A DNA stretch of 64,000 nucleotides from Vibrio sp. STUT-A11 (lineage in GTDB: Bacteria > Pseudomonadota > Gammaproteobacteria > Enterobacterales > Vibrionaceae). The position numbers were made by a program, and so were the translations under genes. Location: NCBI RefSeq assembly GCF_026000435.1, contig NZ_AP026763.1, forward strand, positions 372,001 through 436,000, written 5' to 3'. Of the stretch, positions 44,137 to 52,356 are shown piece after piece. Numbering within the stretch: position 1 is the stretch's first letter; each line of letters opens with the position of its first letter. Below the pieces are notes generated by a model that searched no databases, had not been told where the DNA came from, and saw only the letters and a list, made by a program, of their open reading frames with translations.

Positions 44137-45490
44137 AAATCATAATCGTCGCGAGCCCGAGGAACACCGACAGACCTATGACATCCGTGACGGTTGTCAG
44201 AGCCATACCACCAGCCAAAGCCGGATCGATGCTCATCTTTTTAAGCAGAATTGGAATGCTCACCCCAGCGATACCGGCAACCAGTAAATTAGTCAGCATG
44301 GCAGCAGAAATAATGCCACCTAGCATCCAGTTGCCTTTCCACGCTACGACAATGCCACCGATGATCAACGCCCACAAGATGCCGTTAAGCAACCCGATCG
44401 CCGCTTCTTTCATCAATAGCTCACGCTTGTTAGCATCACCGATATGACCTAGAGCAAGACCACGAATGACCAGTGCGACTGTCTGGTTACCAGCAACACC
44501 ACCCATGGATGGTACGATGGTCATCAAGACCGCGATCGCCGCCATTTGGTCCAATGTGGCTTCAAACATGTTAGAAACCGAAGCCGCCGCTAGTGCTGCA
44601 AGGACATTGGCCCCTAACCAAATACTACGTTTGCGCGCAGATTTAACGACTGGTGCGAAGGTATCTTCATCATCGTCCATACCCGCCATACTCATCATCG
44701 AGTGTTCAGCGTCTTCACGAATAACGTCAACCACATCATCGATAGTGATACGACCAACCAGATGTTGGTTTTCATCCACGACCGGAGCAGATACCCAATT
44801 ACGACGTTCAAATAGGCTAGCGACATCTGAATCACTGGTATCCACTGTGATGGCCTCGTCCGTGTCTTCCATAATGTCGATGATTTTGACGTCAGGCTGG
44901 GTCGTGATAAGCATTGTGATTGGCAGTTCACCAATCAGTTTGCTCTCTTCATCAATGACATACAGTGCATCTGTTGCTTCTGGCAGTTCGCCTTTCATGC
45001 GCAGATAGCGTAAGACCACATCAACGTCGACGTCACCACGAATAGTGATGACGTCGGTGTTCATCAGCCCACCAGCGGTATCTTCGGGGTAGGACAGGGC
45101 CGTTTCTACGCGAAGACGATCTGCGGAGTCCATTTGAGAGAGGACTTCGCGTGAGAGGTCATCTGGCAAACTACGCAGTACGTAAGCAACGTCATCGGTA
45201 TCCATGCCTTCTGTGGCTTCAGCAAGCGCTTCGGGGGCCATTTTGGATACAAGGTTGTCTTTGACGTCTTCGTTGAGTTCGTCAAGAATCTCACCGTAGT
45301 CTTCAGGATCGGTCAGTTGCCAAAGCACGTCACGGCTTTTACGTGGCGCCGCTTCTAAAAGGTGAGCGATATCCTCAGGTTCCATGTCCTGGAGTTGACG
45401 GCGAACATGGACGAAGCGTCCGTTTTCCAACGCTTCTGTGACTTCTTGGAGGGCTTGGTGAGCTTGGTCGAATTCTATTTGCTCTGCCAT
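44135..45490 (-). CDS. mgtE: Magnesium transporter MgtE
   Basis: MgtE is a Mg2+ channel gated by its cytosolic domain. The 451-residue protein has the alpha-solenoid N domain (about 5-130), two CBS domains (about 137-255) and five membrane helices (about 285-450) with conserved PSMGGVAGNQT and the pore-lining IPILLKK/DPALAGG segment. The ATG has GGAGGAACG upstream. It is a single gene; its promoter region contains the 7-bp tandem array, and its stop codon lies inside element D. Confidence 0.96.
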   Translation of the reverse strand: MAEQIEFDQAHQALQEVTEALENGRFVHVRRQLQDMEPEDIAHLLEAAPRKSRDVLWQLTDPEDYGEILDELNEDVKDNLVSKMAPEALAEATEGMDTDDVAYVLRSLPDDLSREVLSQMDSADRLRVETALSYPEDTAGGLMNTDVITIRGDVDVDVVLRYLRMKGELPEATDALYVIDEESKLIGELPITMLITTQPDVKIIDIMEDTDEAITVDTSDSDVASLFERRNWVSAPVVDENQHLVGRITIDDVVDVIREDAEHSMMSMAGMDDDEDTFAPVVKSARKRSIWLGANVLAALAAASVSNMFEATLDQMAAIAVLMTIVPSMGGVAGNQTVALVIRGLALGHIGDANKRELLMKEAAIGLLNGILWALIIGGIVVAWKGNWMLGGIISAAMLTNLLVAGIAGVSIPILLKKMSIDPALAGGMALTTVTDVIGLSVFLGLATIMI

Positions 45491-45606
45491 TCGTTCCTCC
45501 CAATTCCTGATGTTTACAATGCGTTGAATAATAACTTAATTCTAGGCGCCTTTTAATAACAACTTGTGAAAGTAAAGAAAATTATTTATGGAAGGGGGAA
45601 ATAAAG

Positions 45607-45702
45607 TACCTAGGGGGCTAGGGGCTAGAAGTGTTTGTGATAAGTTCATTGAGAAGAATAAGCTTAGTGCTTGTTGTTTGGGAATACGGATTACAGGTAA
45701 TG
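45607..45702. repeat. Partial CCTAGG-arm repeat upstream of mgtE
   Basis: From CCTAGGGGGCTAGGGGCTAG through GGGAATACGGATTACAGG, this is a diverged direct copy of the left arm of element F and an inverted copy of the right arm of element D (shared GAAGTGTTTGTG, AAGTTCA or GAGTTCA, GTGCTTGT and GGGAATAC blocks). It lacks a matching opposite arm. Confidence 0.65.
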
Positions 45703-46059
45703 AAAGGTCCTAGGTGGCTAGGTCCTAGGTTCTAGGGGGAGATGTGGTAAGTTCAGTGATAAACGTAGGTTCTGGTTATTGGTGTTTTGGAATACAGGGC
45801 GCTTCGCTTACGGAATACCGAAATGCTTGACATTGGGCTCAGGTGCTTGAAAATAATCCGTAATCCGTAATCCGTAATCCGTAATCCGTAATCCGTAATC
45901 CGTAATCCGTAATCCGTAATCCGTAATCCGTAATCCGTAATCCGTAATCCGTAATCCGTAATCCGTAATCCGTAATCCGTAATCCGTAATCCGTAATCCG
46001 TAATCCGTAATCCCAACGATCTTTTCCTAGGATCTAGGACCTCGTTACCTAGGACCTTT
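45703..46059. repeat. Composite element F: CCTAGG arms around a 7-bp tandem array
   Basis: The left arm (45703-45738, AAAGGTCCTAGGTGGCTAGG at its start) and the right arm (46026-46059) are near-perfect inverted copies of about 33 bp. Between them lie GGAATACAGGGCGCTTCGC, a short inverted repeat around CGCTTCGC, and the array at 45855-46013. Unlike A and D it has no two-hairpin core. The right end lies three bases from the ptsO stop codon. Confidence 0.75.
45855..46013. repeat. Tandem array of 22 copies of AATCCGT
   Basis: Twenty-two uninterrupted identical 7-bp units (45855-46008) are followed by AATCC. On the minus strand the unit reads ATTACGG, which extends GGATTACGG motifs scattered in the sister elements. 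Because 7 is not a multiple of 3, one strand reads as repeating GLRITDY, which I take as non-coding. It lies about 365-520 bp upstream of mgtE. Confidence 0.97.
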
Positions 46060-46061
46060 TC

Positions 46062-46337
46062 CTACTCACCTTCTTCAAATTTATCTTCAATGAGCAGACA
46101 CACCGCATCCAGCGCTTTTTCTGCTTGGTCACCTGCGGCATGAATCGTGACGTATTGACCTTGAGCCGACTCAAGCATGAGCAGCCCCATCACACTATCA
46201 GCAGTAGCGGTAATGTCTTCTTCGTTGTCAATGGTGATAACGGCCTCAAAGCTTTGTGCCAGTTCCACTAATTTCACTGCGGCACGTGCATGCAGGCCGA
46301 GACGATTTTGGATCAATACTTTACGACTTAATTCCAC
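46062..46337 (-). CDS. ptsO: Phosphocarrier protein NPr of the nitrogen PTS
   Basis: An HPr-like protein that passes phosphate from PtsP (EI-Ntr) to PtsN. The active His16 lies in NRLGLHARAAVKLVELA. The Ser-region SVMGLLMLES (about 48-57) is typical of the HPr fold. It is 91 residues long, usual for NPr. It is the last gene of the rpoN operon, two bases after rapZ, as in E. coli. Confidence 0.95.
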   Translation of the reverse strand: MELSRKVLIQNRLGLHARAAVKLVELAQSFEAVITIDNEEDITATADSVMGLLMLESAQGQYVTIHAAGDQAEKALDAVCLLIEDKFEEGE

Positions 46338-46339
46338 CG

Positions 46340-47203
46340 TTACTCCTTAGCATTCTTTTCTAGTGAGGTATGACGAATCTGCACCTTGTGCCCCTTTTTC
46401 GAGAAATACTCGCCGATTTTTTGTGTCAGGTACACCGAGCGGTGTTTACCGCCAGTACAACCTATGGCAACGGTGAGGTAGCTTCGATTGTTTTTCTCGA
46501 GCAGTGGAAGCCAGTTTTCAATAAAGCTCTCAATTTGATGCTTTAGATCGAGGACGGATTGGTGCTGTTCTAAAAAAGCGGCGATCGGGGCATCCAAACC
46601 CGTAAATGGACGCAGTCCCGGTTCCCAGTGTGGATTAGGTAAAAATCTGACATCAAAGACATAGTCGGCATCGGTAGGCAGACCGTATTTGAAACCAAAT
46701 GATTCAAATACCATCACCAGCCCTTTACTTTCGCGCGCCACGACTCGCATACGAATCGTTTCACTCAACTCATGCAGCGACTGTCCACTACTGTTTAGAA
46801 CCAAATCCGCATGAGTTTTTAGAGGCCTCAAAATCTCCTTTTCTCGTTCGATAGCTTGATCAAGCGAGAGAGACTCATTGCCAAGTGACAGGGGATGGAT
46901 ACGACGGGTTTCGCTGTAGCGCTTAAGCAGCGTTTCCTTATCGGCATCTAAGAATAGCATGGTTACGTCTAGCTCTTGCTTGAGTTTTTCCAGTGTACCG
47001 GTGAATTCTTTGAGCTTTTTAGGAATGTTGCGAATATCGATACTCACCGCAACGTTTTGTTTGCTATCGGCAACTGACTGAACAAATGCGTCAAGCAAAT
47101 TGACTGGCAAGTTATCTACGCAGTAGTAACCTAAGTCTTCCAGTACACGCAGTGCAATACTCTTGCCTGCACCGGAATGCCCGCTAACAACGATTAATCG
47201 CAT
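46340..47203 (-). CDS. rapZ: RNase adapter protein RapZ
   Basis: RapZ binds GlmZ/GlmY small RNAs and directs RNase E, controlling glucosamine-6-phosphate synthase. The N-terminal P-loop is GHSGAGKS (about residues 8-15), with DVRFLPNPHW (about 203-212) and the C-terminal RNA-binding part including TGGKHRSVYLTQ (about 249-260). It is 287 residues long. The gene is co-transcribed with ptsN (15-bp gap) and ptsO. Confidence 0.97.
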   Translation of the reverse strand: MRLIVVSGHSGAGKSIALRVLEDLGYYCVDNLPVNLLDAFVQSVADSKQNVAVSIDIRNIPKKLKEFTGTLEKLKQELDVTMLFLDADKETLLKRYSETRRIHPLSLGNESLSLDQAIEREKEILRPLKTHADLVLNSSGQSLHELSETIRMRVVARESKGLVMVFESFGFKYGLPTDADYVFDVRFLPNPHWEPGLRPFTGLDAPIAAFLEQHQSVLDLKHQIESFIENWLPLLEKNNRSYLTVAIGCTGGKHRSVYLTQKIGEYFSKKGHKVQIRHTSLEKNAKE

Positions 47204-47218
47204 GGTTAGTTGTCCTGC

Positions 47219-47665
47219 TTATTGGTGAATCATGATGTCGTAAAGTTCTTGATCACTTTGAGCATTACGCAATAACTTGAGTACTTGCTTGTCGCTCAGA
47301 CGCTCTGCCATAGAGGATAGAGTCTTGAGGTGCTCTTTGCACTGTTCTTCTGGTACAAGGAGTGCAAAAAGTAAGTCAACAGGACGATTATCGATCGCAT
47401 CAAATTCAATCGCTTCATCACATTGAAGAAGCACAGCAACAGCTTTATCGCTTGATTGCATTCTTGCGTGTGGGATAGCAATACCGTTTCCAATACCAGT
47501 ACTGCCCATTTTCTCTCTGTTGAGCATGCACTCGAACAGTTCGGTAGAATCTTGACCCGTATGATCGGCGACGATGCGGCTGATCATCTCAAGGGCACGT
47601 TTTTTACTTGTACAGTGGACTGCACTTTTCGTGCAGTCCAATGACAGTATTTCGCTCAGTTGCAT
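47219..47665 (-). CDS. ptsN: Nitrogen regulatory EIIA protein PtsN
   Basis: EIIA-Ntr is the terminal phosphate acceptor of the nitrogen PTS and regulates potassium uptake and other processes according to its phosphorylation. The active His66 lies in GIGNGIAIPHARM. It is 148 residues long, as in related species. It starts two bases after the hpf stop, indicating tight coupling in the rpoN operon. Confidence 0.96.
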   Translation of the reverse strand: MQLSEILSLDCTKSAVHCTSKKRALEMISRIVADHTGQDSTELFECMLNREKMGSTGIGNGIAIPHARMQSSDKAVAVLLQCDEAIEFDAIDNRPVDLLFALLVPEEQCKEHLKTLSSMAERLSDKQVLKLLRNAQSDQELYDIMIHQ

Positions 47666-47667
47666 GA

Positions 47668-47955
47668 TTAATGACTGTTTAGTTTTTCTTTGTGCTTGTT
47701 AAGTTGGCGAACCAGTTTATCTACCAACGAATCGATCGCGGCATACATATTCTCGTCATCAGCTGACGCATGGATTTCACCTTGATTTACGTGGAGCGTA
47801 GCTTCCGCGATTTGCGTTAATTTTTCAACTTTTAGTACAACGTGGACCTGATTTATATGGTCGAAGAATCTTTCGAGCTTCTGAAACTTAGTTTGAACAT
47901 AGTCTTGCATTGAATCGGTAAGATCAACGTGATGGCCTTGAATATTGATTTGCAT
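47668..47955 (-). CDS. hpf: Ribosome hibernation promoting factor (short form)
   Basis: HPF binds the 30S decoding site and promotes 100S dimers in stationary phase. The 95-residue protein is the short form, without the dimerising C-terminal domain. It begins MQINIQGHHVDLTDSM and has the basic surface residues of the family, ending LVRQLNKHKEKLNSH. It follows rpoN by 23 bp in the same operon. Confidence 0.95.
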   Translation of the reverse strand: MQINIQGHHVDLTDSMQDYVQTKFQKLERFFDHINQVHVVLKVEKLTQIAEATLHVNQGEIHASADDENMYAAIDSLVDKLVRQLNKHKEKLNSH

Positions 47956-47978
47956 AGACTTTCCTTTTCAGTTAGTGC

Positions 47979-49451
47979 CTAAAGTAGGCGTTTACGCTGA
48001 CTTGAAGGGGCGATACCCAAGGATTCTCGATATTTTGCTATCGTACGTCTTGCGACCTGAATCCCTTGGTCAGCCAGAAGAGCGGCAATCTTACTGTCAC
48101 TAAGTGGTTTTGCAGTATTCTCTGCCGCGACCAGTTTCTTAATGAGTGCACGAATTGCCGTTGACGAACATTCTCCACCATTATCTGTACTCACATGGCT
48201 GGAGAAGAAGTACTTCAATTCAAAAATACCACGTGGTGTATGCATGAACTTTTGTGTTGTAACACGAGAAATCGTGGACTCATGCATATCGACCGCCAAG
48301 GCTACATCATTTAAAACCATCGGCTTCATGGCTTCTTCACCATACTCGAAGAAATCTTGTTGATGTTCAACAATACATCTTGCAACTTTGAGTAGCGTCT
48401 CGTTTCTACTCTCTAAGCTCTTAATTAGCCACTTTGCCTCTTGCAAATTGCTACGAATGTACTGGCTATCCGCACTATTGCCTTTTCCAAGTTGGGCGTA
48501 TTGTTGATTTACTTTTAATTTTGGAATGCTATCCGGGTTAATGGAAACTAGCCATTTGCCATTGTCTTTGAATACCGACACGTCAGGAATCACGTATTCG
48601 GTGTCATCAGGGGTGATGCGGCTTCCCGGGCGAGGATCCAGTTGCTGAATGAGTTTCAGAACTTCACGTAGTTCCGCTTCTTTTAGTTTGGTTTCTTTAA
48701 TAACCAGTTTGTAATCACGATTACCAAGATGATCGATGTGATCGGTCAGAATCATTCTGGCTTCTTCAAGCCACGGCGTATCTTCAGGGAAGGTCGCTAA
48801 CTGAAGTAACAGACATTCTTGTAGATTTCGCGATGCAACACCAAGAGGATCGAACTGTTGAATACGCTTACGTACCGCTTCCACTTCATCAAGCTCGATC
48901 TCTTCGTTATCGAAGCTTTCATGAATCTCTTCCGGAGAGAGGGTTAAGTAACCGTATTCGTCAACGGCATCAATGATCGCCATTGCGATAGTGCGGTCAG
49001 TTTCACTAAAAGGGGTTAAATCCAACTGCCACATCAGGTAATCGTACAGTGACTCGGTGGTTTCACCTTGATACACCGGCATATCGTCATCCAGAGCAAG
49101 CCCTGTGCTGCCAGTATTGGCACTGTAAACATCATCCCAAGTAGTGTCGATTTCAAGCTCTGAACTGATTTCAGATTTTTCAATCACATCGGAACTGTCA
49201 GGAACGTCAATTTCTGTAGGTTCGTTAGCACTGGTGCTGTTTTCAGAAGCATCTAGCTCTGATTTATCTTCACCGTTAGCTAGAGGCTCATCTTGGCCAT
49301 CTTCAACTTCCAGCAGTGGGTTTGAATCCAATGCTTCCTGAATTTCTTGTTGAAGGTCGAGGGTCGACAACTGCAATAAACGGATCGCTTGTTGCAGCTG
49401 AGGTGTCATGGCTAATTGCTGACCTAGCTTTAATTGTAATGAAGGTTTCAT
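47979..49451 (-). CDS. rpoN: RNA polymerase sigma-54 factor
   Basis: Sigma-54 directs RNA polymerase to -24/-12 promoters, which in vibrios include flagellar, nitrogen and type VI secretion genes. The 490 residues show the Gln/Leu-rich region I (LKLGQQLAMTPQLQQAIRLL), an acidic region II (about 55-130), the core-binding domain, a helix-turn-helix, and the RpoN box ARRTIAKYRE near residue 468. It lies 50 bp after lptB. Confidence 0.98.
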   Translation of the reverse strand: MKPSLQLKLGQQLAMTPQLQQAIRLLQLSTLDLQQEIQEALDSNPLLEVEDGQDEPLANGEDKSELDASENSTSANEPTEIDVPDSSDVIEKSEISSELEIDTTWDDVYSANTGSTGLALDDDMPVYQGETTESLYDYLMWQLDLTPFSETDRTIAMAIIDAVDEYGYLTLSPEEIHESFDNEEIELDEVEAVRKRIQQFDPLGVASRNLQECLLLQLATFPEDTPWLEEARMILTDHIDHLGNRDYKLVIKETKLKEAELREVLKLIQQLDPRPGSRITPDDTEYVIPDVSVFKDNGKWLVSINPDSIPKLKVNQQYAQLGKGNSADSQYIRSNLQEAKWLIKSLESRNETLLKVARCIVEHQQDFFEYGEEAMKPMVLNDVALAVDMHESTISRVTTQKFMHTPRGIFELKYFFSSHVSTDNGGECSSTAIRALIKKLVAAENTAKPLSDSKIAALLADQGIQVARRTIAKYRESLGIAPSSQRKRLL

Positions 49452-49501
49452 TCAGTGTTACTTACCTTGTAATGCTCAGAATCTTACCGTTCCTAATATA
49501 A

Positions 49502-50227
49502 TCATAGACGGAATTGTTCGCCGAGATAAACTTGTTTCACCTGCTCATTGTTGAGAACTTCATCCGGAGTTCCCGACGCAATTAGGTGCCCTTGACTGAC
49601 GATATAGGCTTTTTCACATACGTCTAGTGTTTCGCGTACGTTGTGGTCGGTGATAAGTACACCGAGGCCTCTGTCGCGCAGGTGTTCAATAATTTTTTTG
49701 ATGTCGCCAACCGAAATTGGGTCAACACCAGCAAAAGGCTCGTCCAATAAAATAAACTGTGGGTTTGCCGCCAAAGCGCGTGCGATTTCGACCCTACGGC
49801 GTTCACCCCCTGATAGTGCCATGCCTGCGCTAGCTCGGATATGCTGGATGTGGAATTCTTCCAACAAATCTTCCAACTTATCCTGGCGTTCCTCTCTGGT
49901 CATCTCCTGGCGAGTTTCCAGAACAGCCATAATGTTGTCTTCTACAGACAGTTTGCGAAAAATGGACGCTTCCTGAGGAAGATAACCAATACCAAGACGC
50001 GAACGACTGTGCATTGGCAGAATGCTGATGTCCTGGTTATCGATGGTGATGATGCCTTCATCACGAGGTACTAATCCGACAATCATGTAGAAGGATGTCG
50101 TTTTACCTGCACCGTTAGGACCCAGTAGACCAACAATCTGACCAGATTCTACTTCTAAGCTGACATCGGTAACAACCTTGCGTTTCTTGTAGCTTTTCGC
50201 CAGGTTTTTCGCACTCAGTACCGCCAT
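49502..50227 (-). CDS. lptB: LPS export ABC transporter ATPase LptB
   Basis: LptB drives extraction of LPS from the inner membrane with LptFG and passes it to LptC-LptA. Walker A is GPNGAGKT (about residues 37-44), the ABC signature LSGGERRRVE lies near 139-148, and Walker B is FILLDEPFAG near 158-167. It is 241 residues long. It begins one base after the lptA stop. Confidence 0.98.
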   Translation of the reverse strand: MAVLSAKNLAKSYKKRKVVTDVSLEVESGQIVGLLGPNGAGKTTSFYMIVGLVPRDEGIITIDNQDISILPMHSRSRLGIGYLPQEASIFRKLSVEDNIMAVLETRQEMTREERQDKLEDLLEEFHIQHIRASAGMALSGGERRRVEIARALAANPQFILLDEPFAGVDPISVGDIKKIIEHLRDRGLGVLITDHNVRETLDVCEKAYIVSQGHLIASGTPDEVLNNEQVKQVYLGEQFRL

Positions 50228-50228
50228 A

Positions 50229-50723
50229 TTATTTCTCTAGCTGATTAGGTTGCAAAATAGTCGTGACACGCTCGTTTTCAGAGCTGTCTGCCACCAGTTT
50301 TTGTTGACCGATTTGGTAACGAATAGTGGATCCTTTGATGGTGTTACCGTCTTGGGCTAGCTGAGCATGGCCTTTCATGGTTAATTCGTCAGTCGATATG
50401 CGGTAATCCAGTTCCGTCGCTTGACCACTCAGTGTTTTACCGTCGTCCATCAGTTGCGAGAACGTCGCTGGTTGGCCAAACGCCTGAATTTGATTAATCG
50501 TTTCTGTTTTTGGATCGCGAGTTACCACGATCTTATCAGCATCGATATTGATGCTACCTTGCTTAAGAGAGACATCACCACTGAAAATAACCTGGTTACT
50601 CTTCATGTCCACCTGTTGAGTGTCAGAGTTTATGTAAACCGGCTGTTGAGTATCCGACTTAAGTGCCAGCGCTTGAGGCGCCGCCAAAACCAGGGCCAGT
50701 AGGCTAAGGTGTAACGGTTTCAT
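50229..50723 (-). CDS. lptA: Periplasmic LPS-bridge protein LptA
   Basis: LptA forms the periplasmic beta-jellyroll bridge that carries LPS to LptDE. The signal peptide covers residues 1-20 (LSLLALVLAAPQALA). The mature OstA-like domain begins KSDTQQPVYINSDTQQV. It is 164 residues long. The start overlaps the end of lptC by 20 bp, and lptB follows directly. Confidence 0.95.
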   Translation of the reverse strand: MKPLHLSLLALVLAAPQALALKSDTQQPVYINSDTQQVDMKSNQVIFSGDVSLKQGSINIDADKIVVTRDPKTETINQIQAFGQPATFSQLMDDGKTLSGQATELDYRISTDELTMKGHAQLAQDGNTIKGSTIRYQIGQQKLVADSSENERVTTILQPNQLEK

Positions 50724-51267
50724 ATCGACCTTGAACGTTATCTGTCAGAGTCGCAGTATGCTGTTTCAAGTTCCCTTGCATTGCGCCTCCTGTAGTTTCA
50801 AATTGTGGTCCAACCAACATTACTTGTTGATCAGCTTTAAAATCACGATTGGTTAGGTTAATTACCAGCTTATCCGTTGCCATGGTATCAAAACTAGCCC
50901 CTGCTAATAGGTTTTGCATTAATACCTTGTCATATAAGGTCAGCGTTTGGCTTTCATCTAACACAGCTCTTGAAGCTGTCACCTTCCACTCAACGACACT
51001 ACCTTCACGGTAAACCATTAATGTCGGGTTGTTAAAAATTGTTTCTCCACTCTTAGCAAAATAATCTAAGTTGGTGGAGCGAATGATGTAACTGCGAACA
51101 CCATTTTCACCATAGGTGATATTTTCCAGTCCAGTACCACTGAACATGGGCAGTTCCGAATCTGATGCGACTTGAATCGTGTCTGTGCTTTTTGGTGTCA
51201 CTATATAATAAGCACACCATGCAATAACGAAAATCAAGAGCAAATAAATAAGGCGAGTAAAACTCAT
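50704..51267 (-). CDS. lptC: LPS export protein LptC
   Basis: LptC is a bitopic inner-membrane protein that takes LPS from LptBFG and hands it to LptA. It has one membrane helix at about residues 6-24 (LIYLLLIFVIAWCAYYIV) and a periplasmic beta-jellyroll. It is 187 residues long. In E. coli kdsC lies just upstream; here only 78 bp separate lptC from kdsD. Confidence 0.93.
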   Translation of the reverse strand: MSFTRLIYLLLIFVIAWCAYYIVTPKSTDTIQVASDSELPMFSGTGLENITYGENGVRSYIIRSTNLDYFAKSGETIFNNPTLMVYREGSVVEWKVTASRAVLDESQTLTLYDKVLMQNLLAGASFDTMATDKLVINLTNRDFKADQQVMLVGPQFETTGGAMQGNLKQHTATLTDNVQGRYETVTP

Positions 51268-51345
51268 AAATTAGAGGCCTATCTTCTAGCTCAGTACGTC
51301 CCTGACTATTGCCTTAATCTGGTGTAATAAGTGGTTGCGATGAGT

Positions 51346-52317
51346 TTACATCACACCCGCTTTTAGTAAATCATGCATATTCAGTGCACCGACCACTTTA
51401 CCGTTATTACATAAAATCAGTGCATTGATATTTTTGCTTTGCATAAGGTTCAGGCCTTCAACTGCAAGCATATCTGGATGAGCAGTTGTTGGGCTTTGTG
51501 TCATCACCTCGCCAATGGCGGTCGTATGAATATCAATACGCTTATCTAAAGTTCTACGTAAGTCGCCATCAGTGAATATACCAAGCATAGCATCGTGCTC
51601 ATCGACAATGGCGGTCATACCCAGTCCTTTTTCCGAAATCTCCAGAAGTGCGTCGCGAATTAGAGAATCAGGAGAGACTTTCGGCAGAGCATTACCAAAG
51701 TGCATAATATCAGACAACTTAAGCAGAAGTTTTCTTCCTAAAGCGCCACCTGGATGTGACAACGCGAAATCTTCAGCTGAGAATCCACGAGCCTGAAGCA
51801 GCGCAACCGCTAAGGCATCGCCCATGACTAACGTTGCTGTTGTACTGCTGGTGGGTGCCAAACCAAGCGGGCAGGCTTCTTGTGGTACCGTGATCTGTAA
51901 GTGCAAATCTGAAAGTTGCGCCATGTTCGATTCTGGCTTCCCCGTCATGCTGATGATCTTGATGTTCAAGCGTTTCAATACCGGGAACAGAGACAGGATC
52001 TCATGAGATTCACCAGAATTTGAAATGGCAATCACGATATCCCCAGCGCTGATCATACCCAAGTCACCGTGCGACGCTTCGCCTGGATGAACAAAAAACG
52101 CCGAAGTCCCGGTACTTGCAAGAGTCGCCGCAATTTTATTGCCAATATGGCCTGATTTGCCCATGCCCATGATGACCACTTTTCCGCTATTGGAAAGTAT
52201 CATTTCGCAAGCTTGTTCAAATTGGTCATCAAAGTATTTATCCAGCTCTTGCAGAGCGGCAACTTCAATATCAAGAACTTGCTTTGCAGCAGCGCGAAAA
52301 TCAAATTGACAGGACAT
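51346..52317 (-). CDS. kdsD: Arabinose-5-phosphate isomerase KdsD
   Basis: KdsD converts ribulose-5-phosphate to arabinose-5-phosphate, the first step to Kdo for LPS. The 323-residue protein has a SIS domain (about 40-180; VIMGMGKSGHIGNKIAATLA and GEASHGDLGM) and two CBS domains (about 205-320). GGAG lies seven bases before the ATG. It sits between yrbG and lptC; the phosphatase gene kdsC is not next to it. Confidence 0.95.
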   Translation of the reverse strand: MSCQFDFRAAAKQVLDIEVAALQELDKYFDDQFEQACEMILSNSGKVVIMGMGKSGHIGNKIAATLASTGTSAFFVHPGEASHGDLGMISAGDIVIAISNSGESHEILSLFPVLKRLNIKIISMTGKPESNMAQLSDLHLQITVPQEACPLGLAPTSSTTATLVMGDALAVALLQARGFSAEDFALSHPGGALGRKLLLKLSDIMHFGNALPKVSPDSLIRDALLEISEKGLGMTAIVDEHDAMLGIFTDGDLRRTLDKRIDIHTTAIGEVMTQSPTTAHPDMLAVEGLNLMQSKNINALILCNNGKVVGALNMHDLLKAGVM

Positions 52318-52356
52318 ATCAGTGCTCCAATTTATGTCTACGAAAAGATAAGGTGA

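Noticed and set aside
45753..46016. Frame on the minus strand with repeated GLRITDY
   Set aside because: It is only the translation of the 7-bp tandem array, with no ribosome-binding site, and the two flanks are non-coding repeats.
32579..46059. CRISPR array
   Set aside because: The repeats lack uniform spacers and cas genes; they are interspersed or contiguous (7-bp array).
51268..51345. A kdsC remnant (a frame reading KAIVRDVLS on the minus strand resembles the KdsC end)
   Set aside because: The likeness covers only a few residues and could be chance, so I report only absence of the gene.
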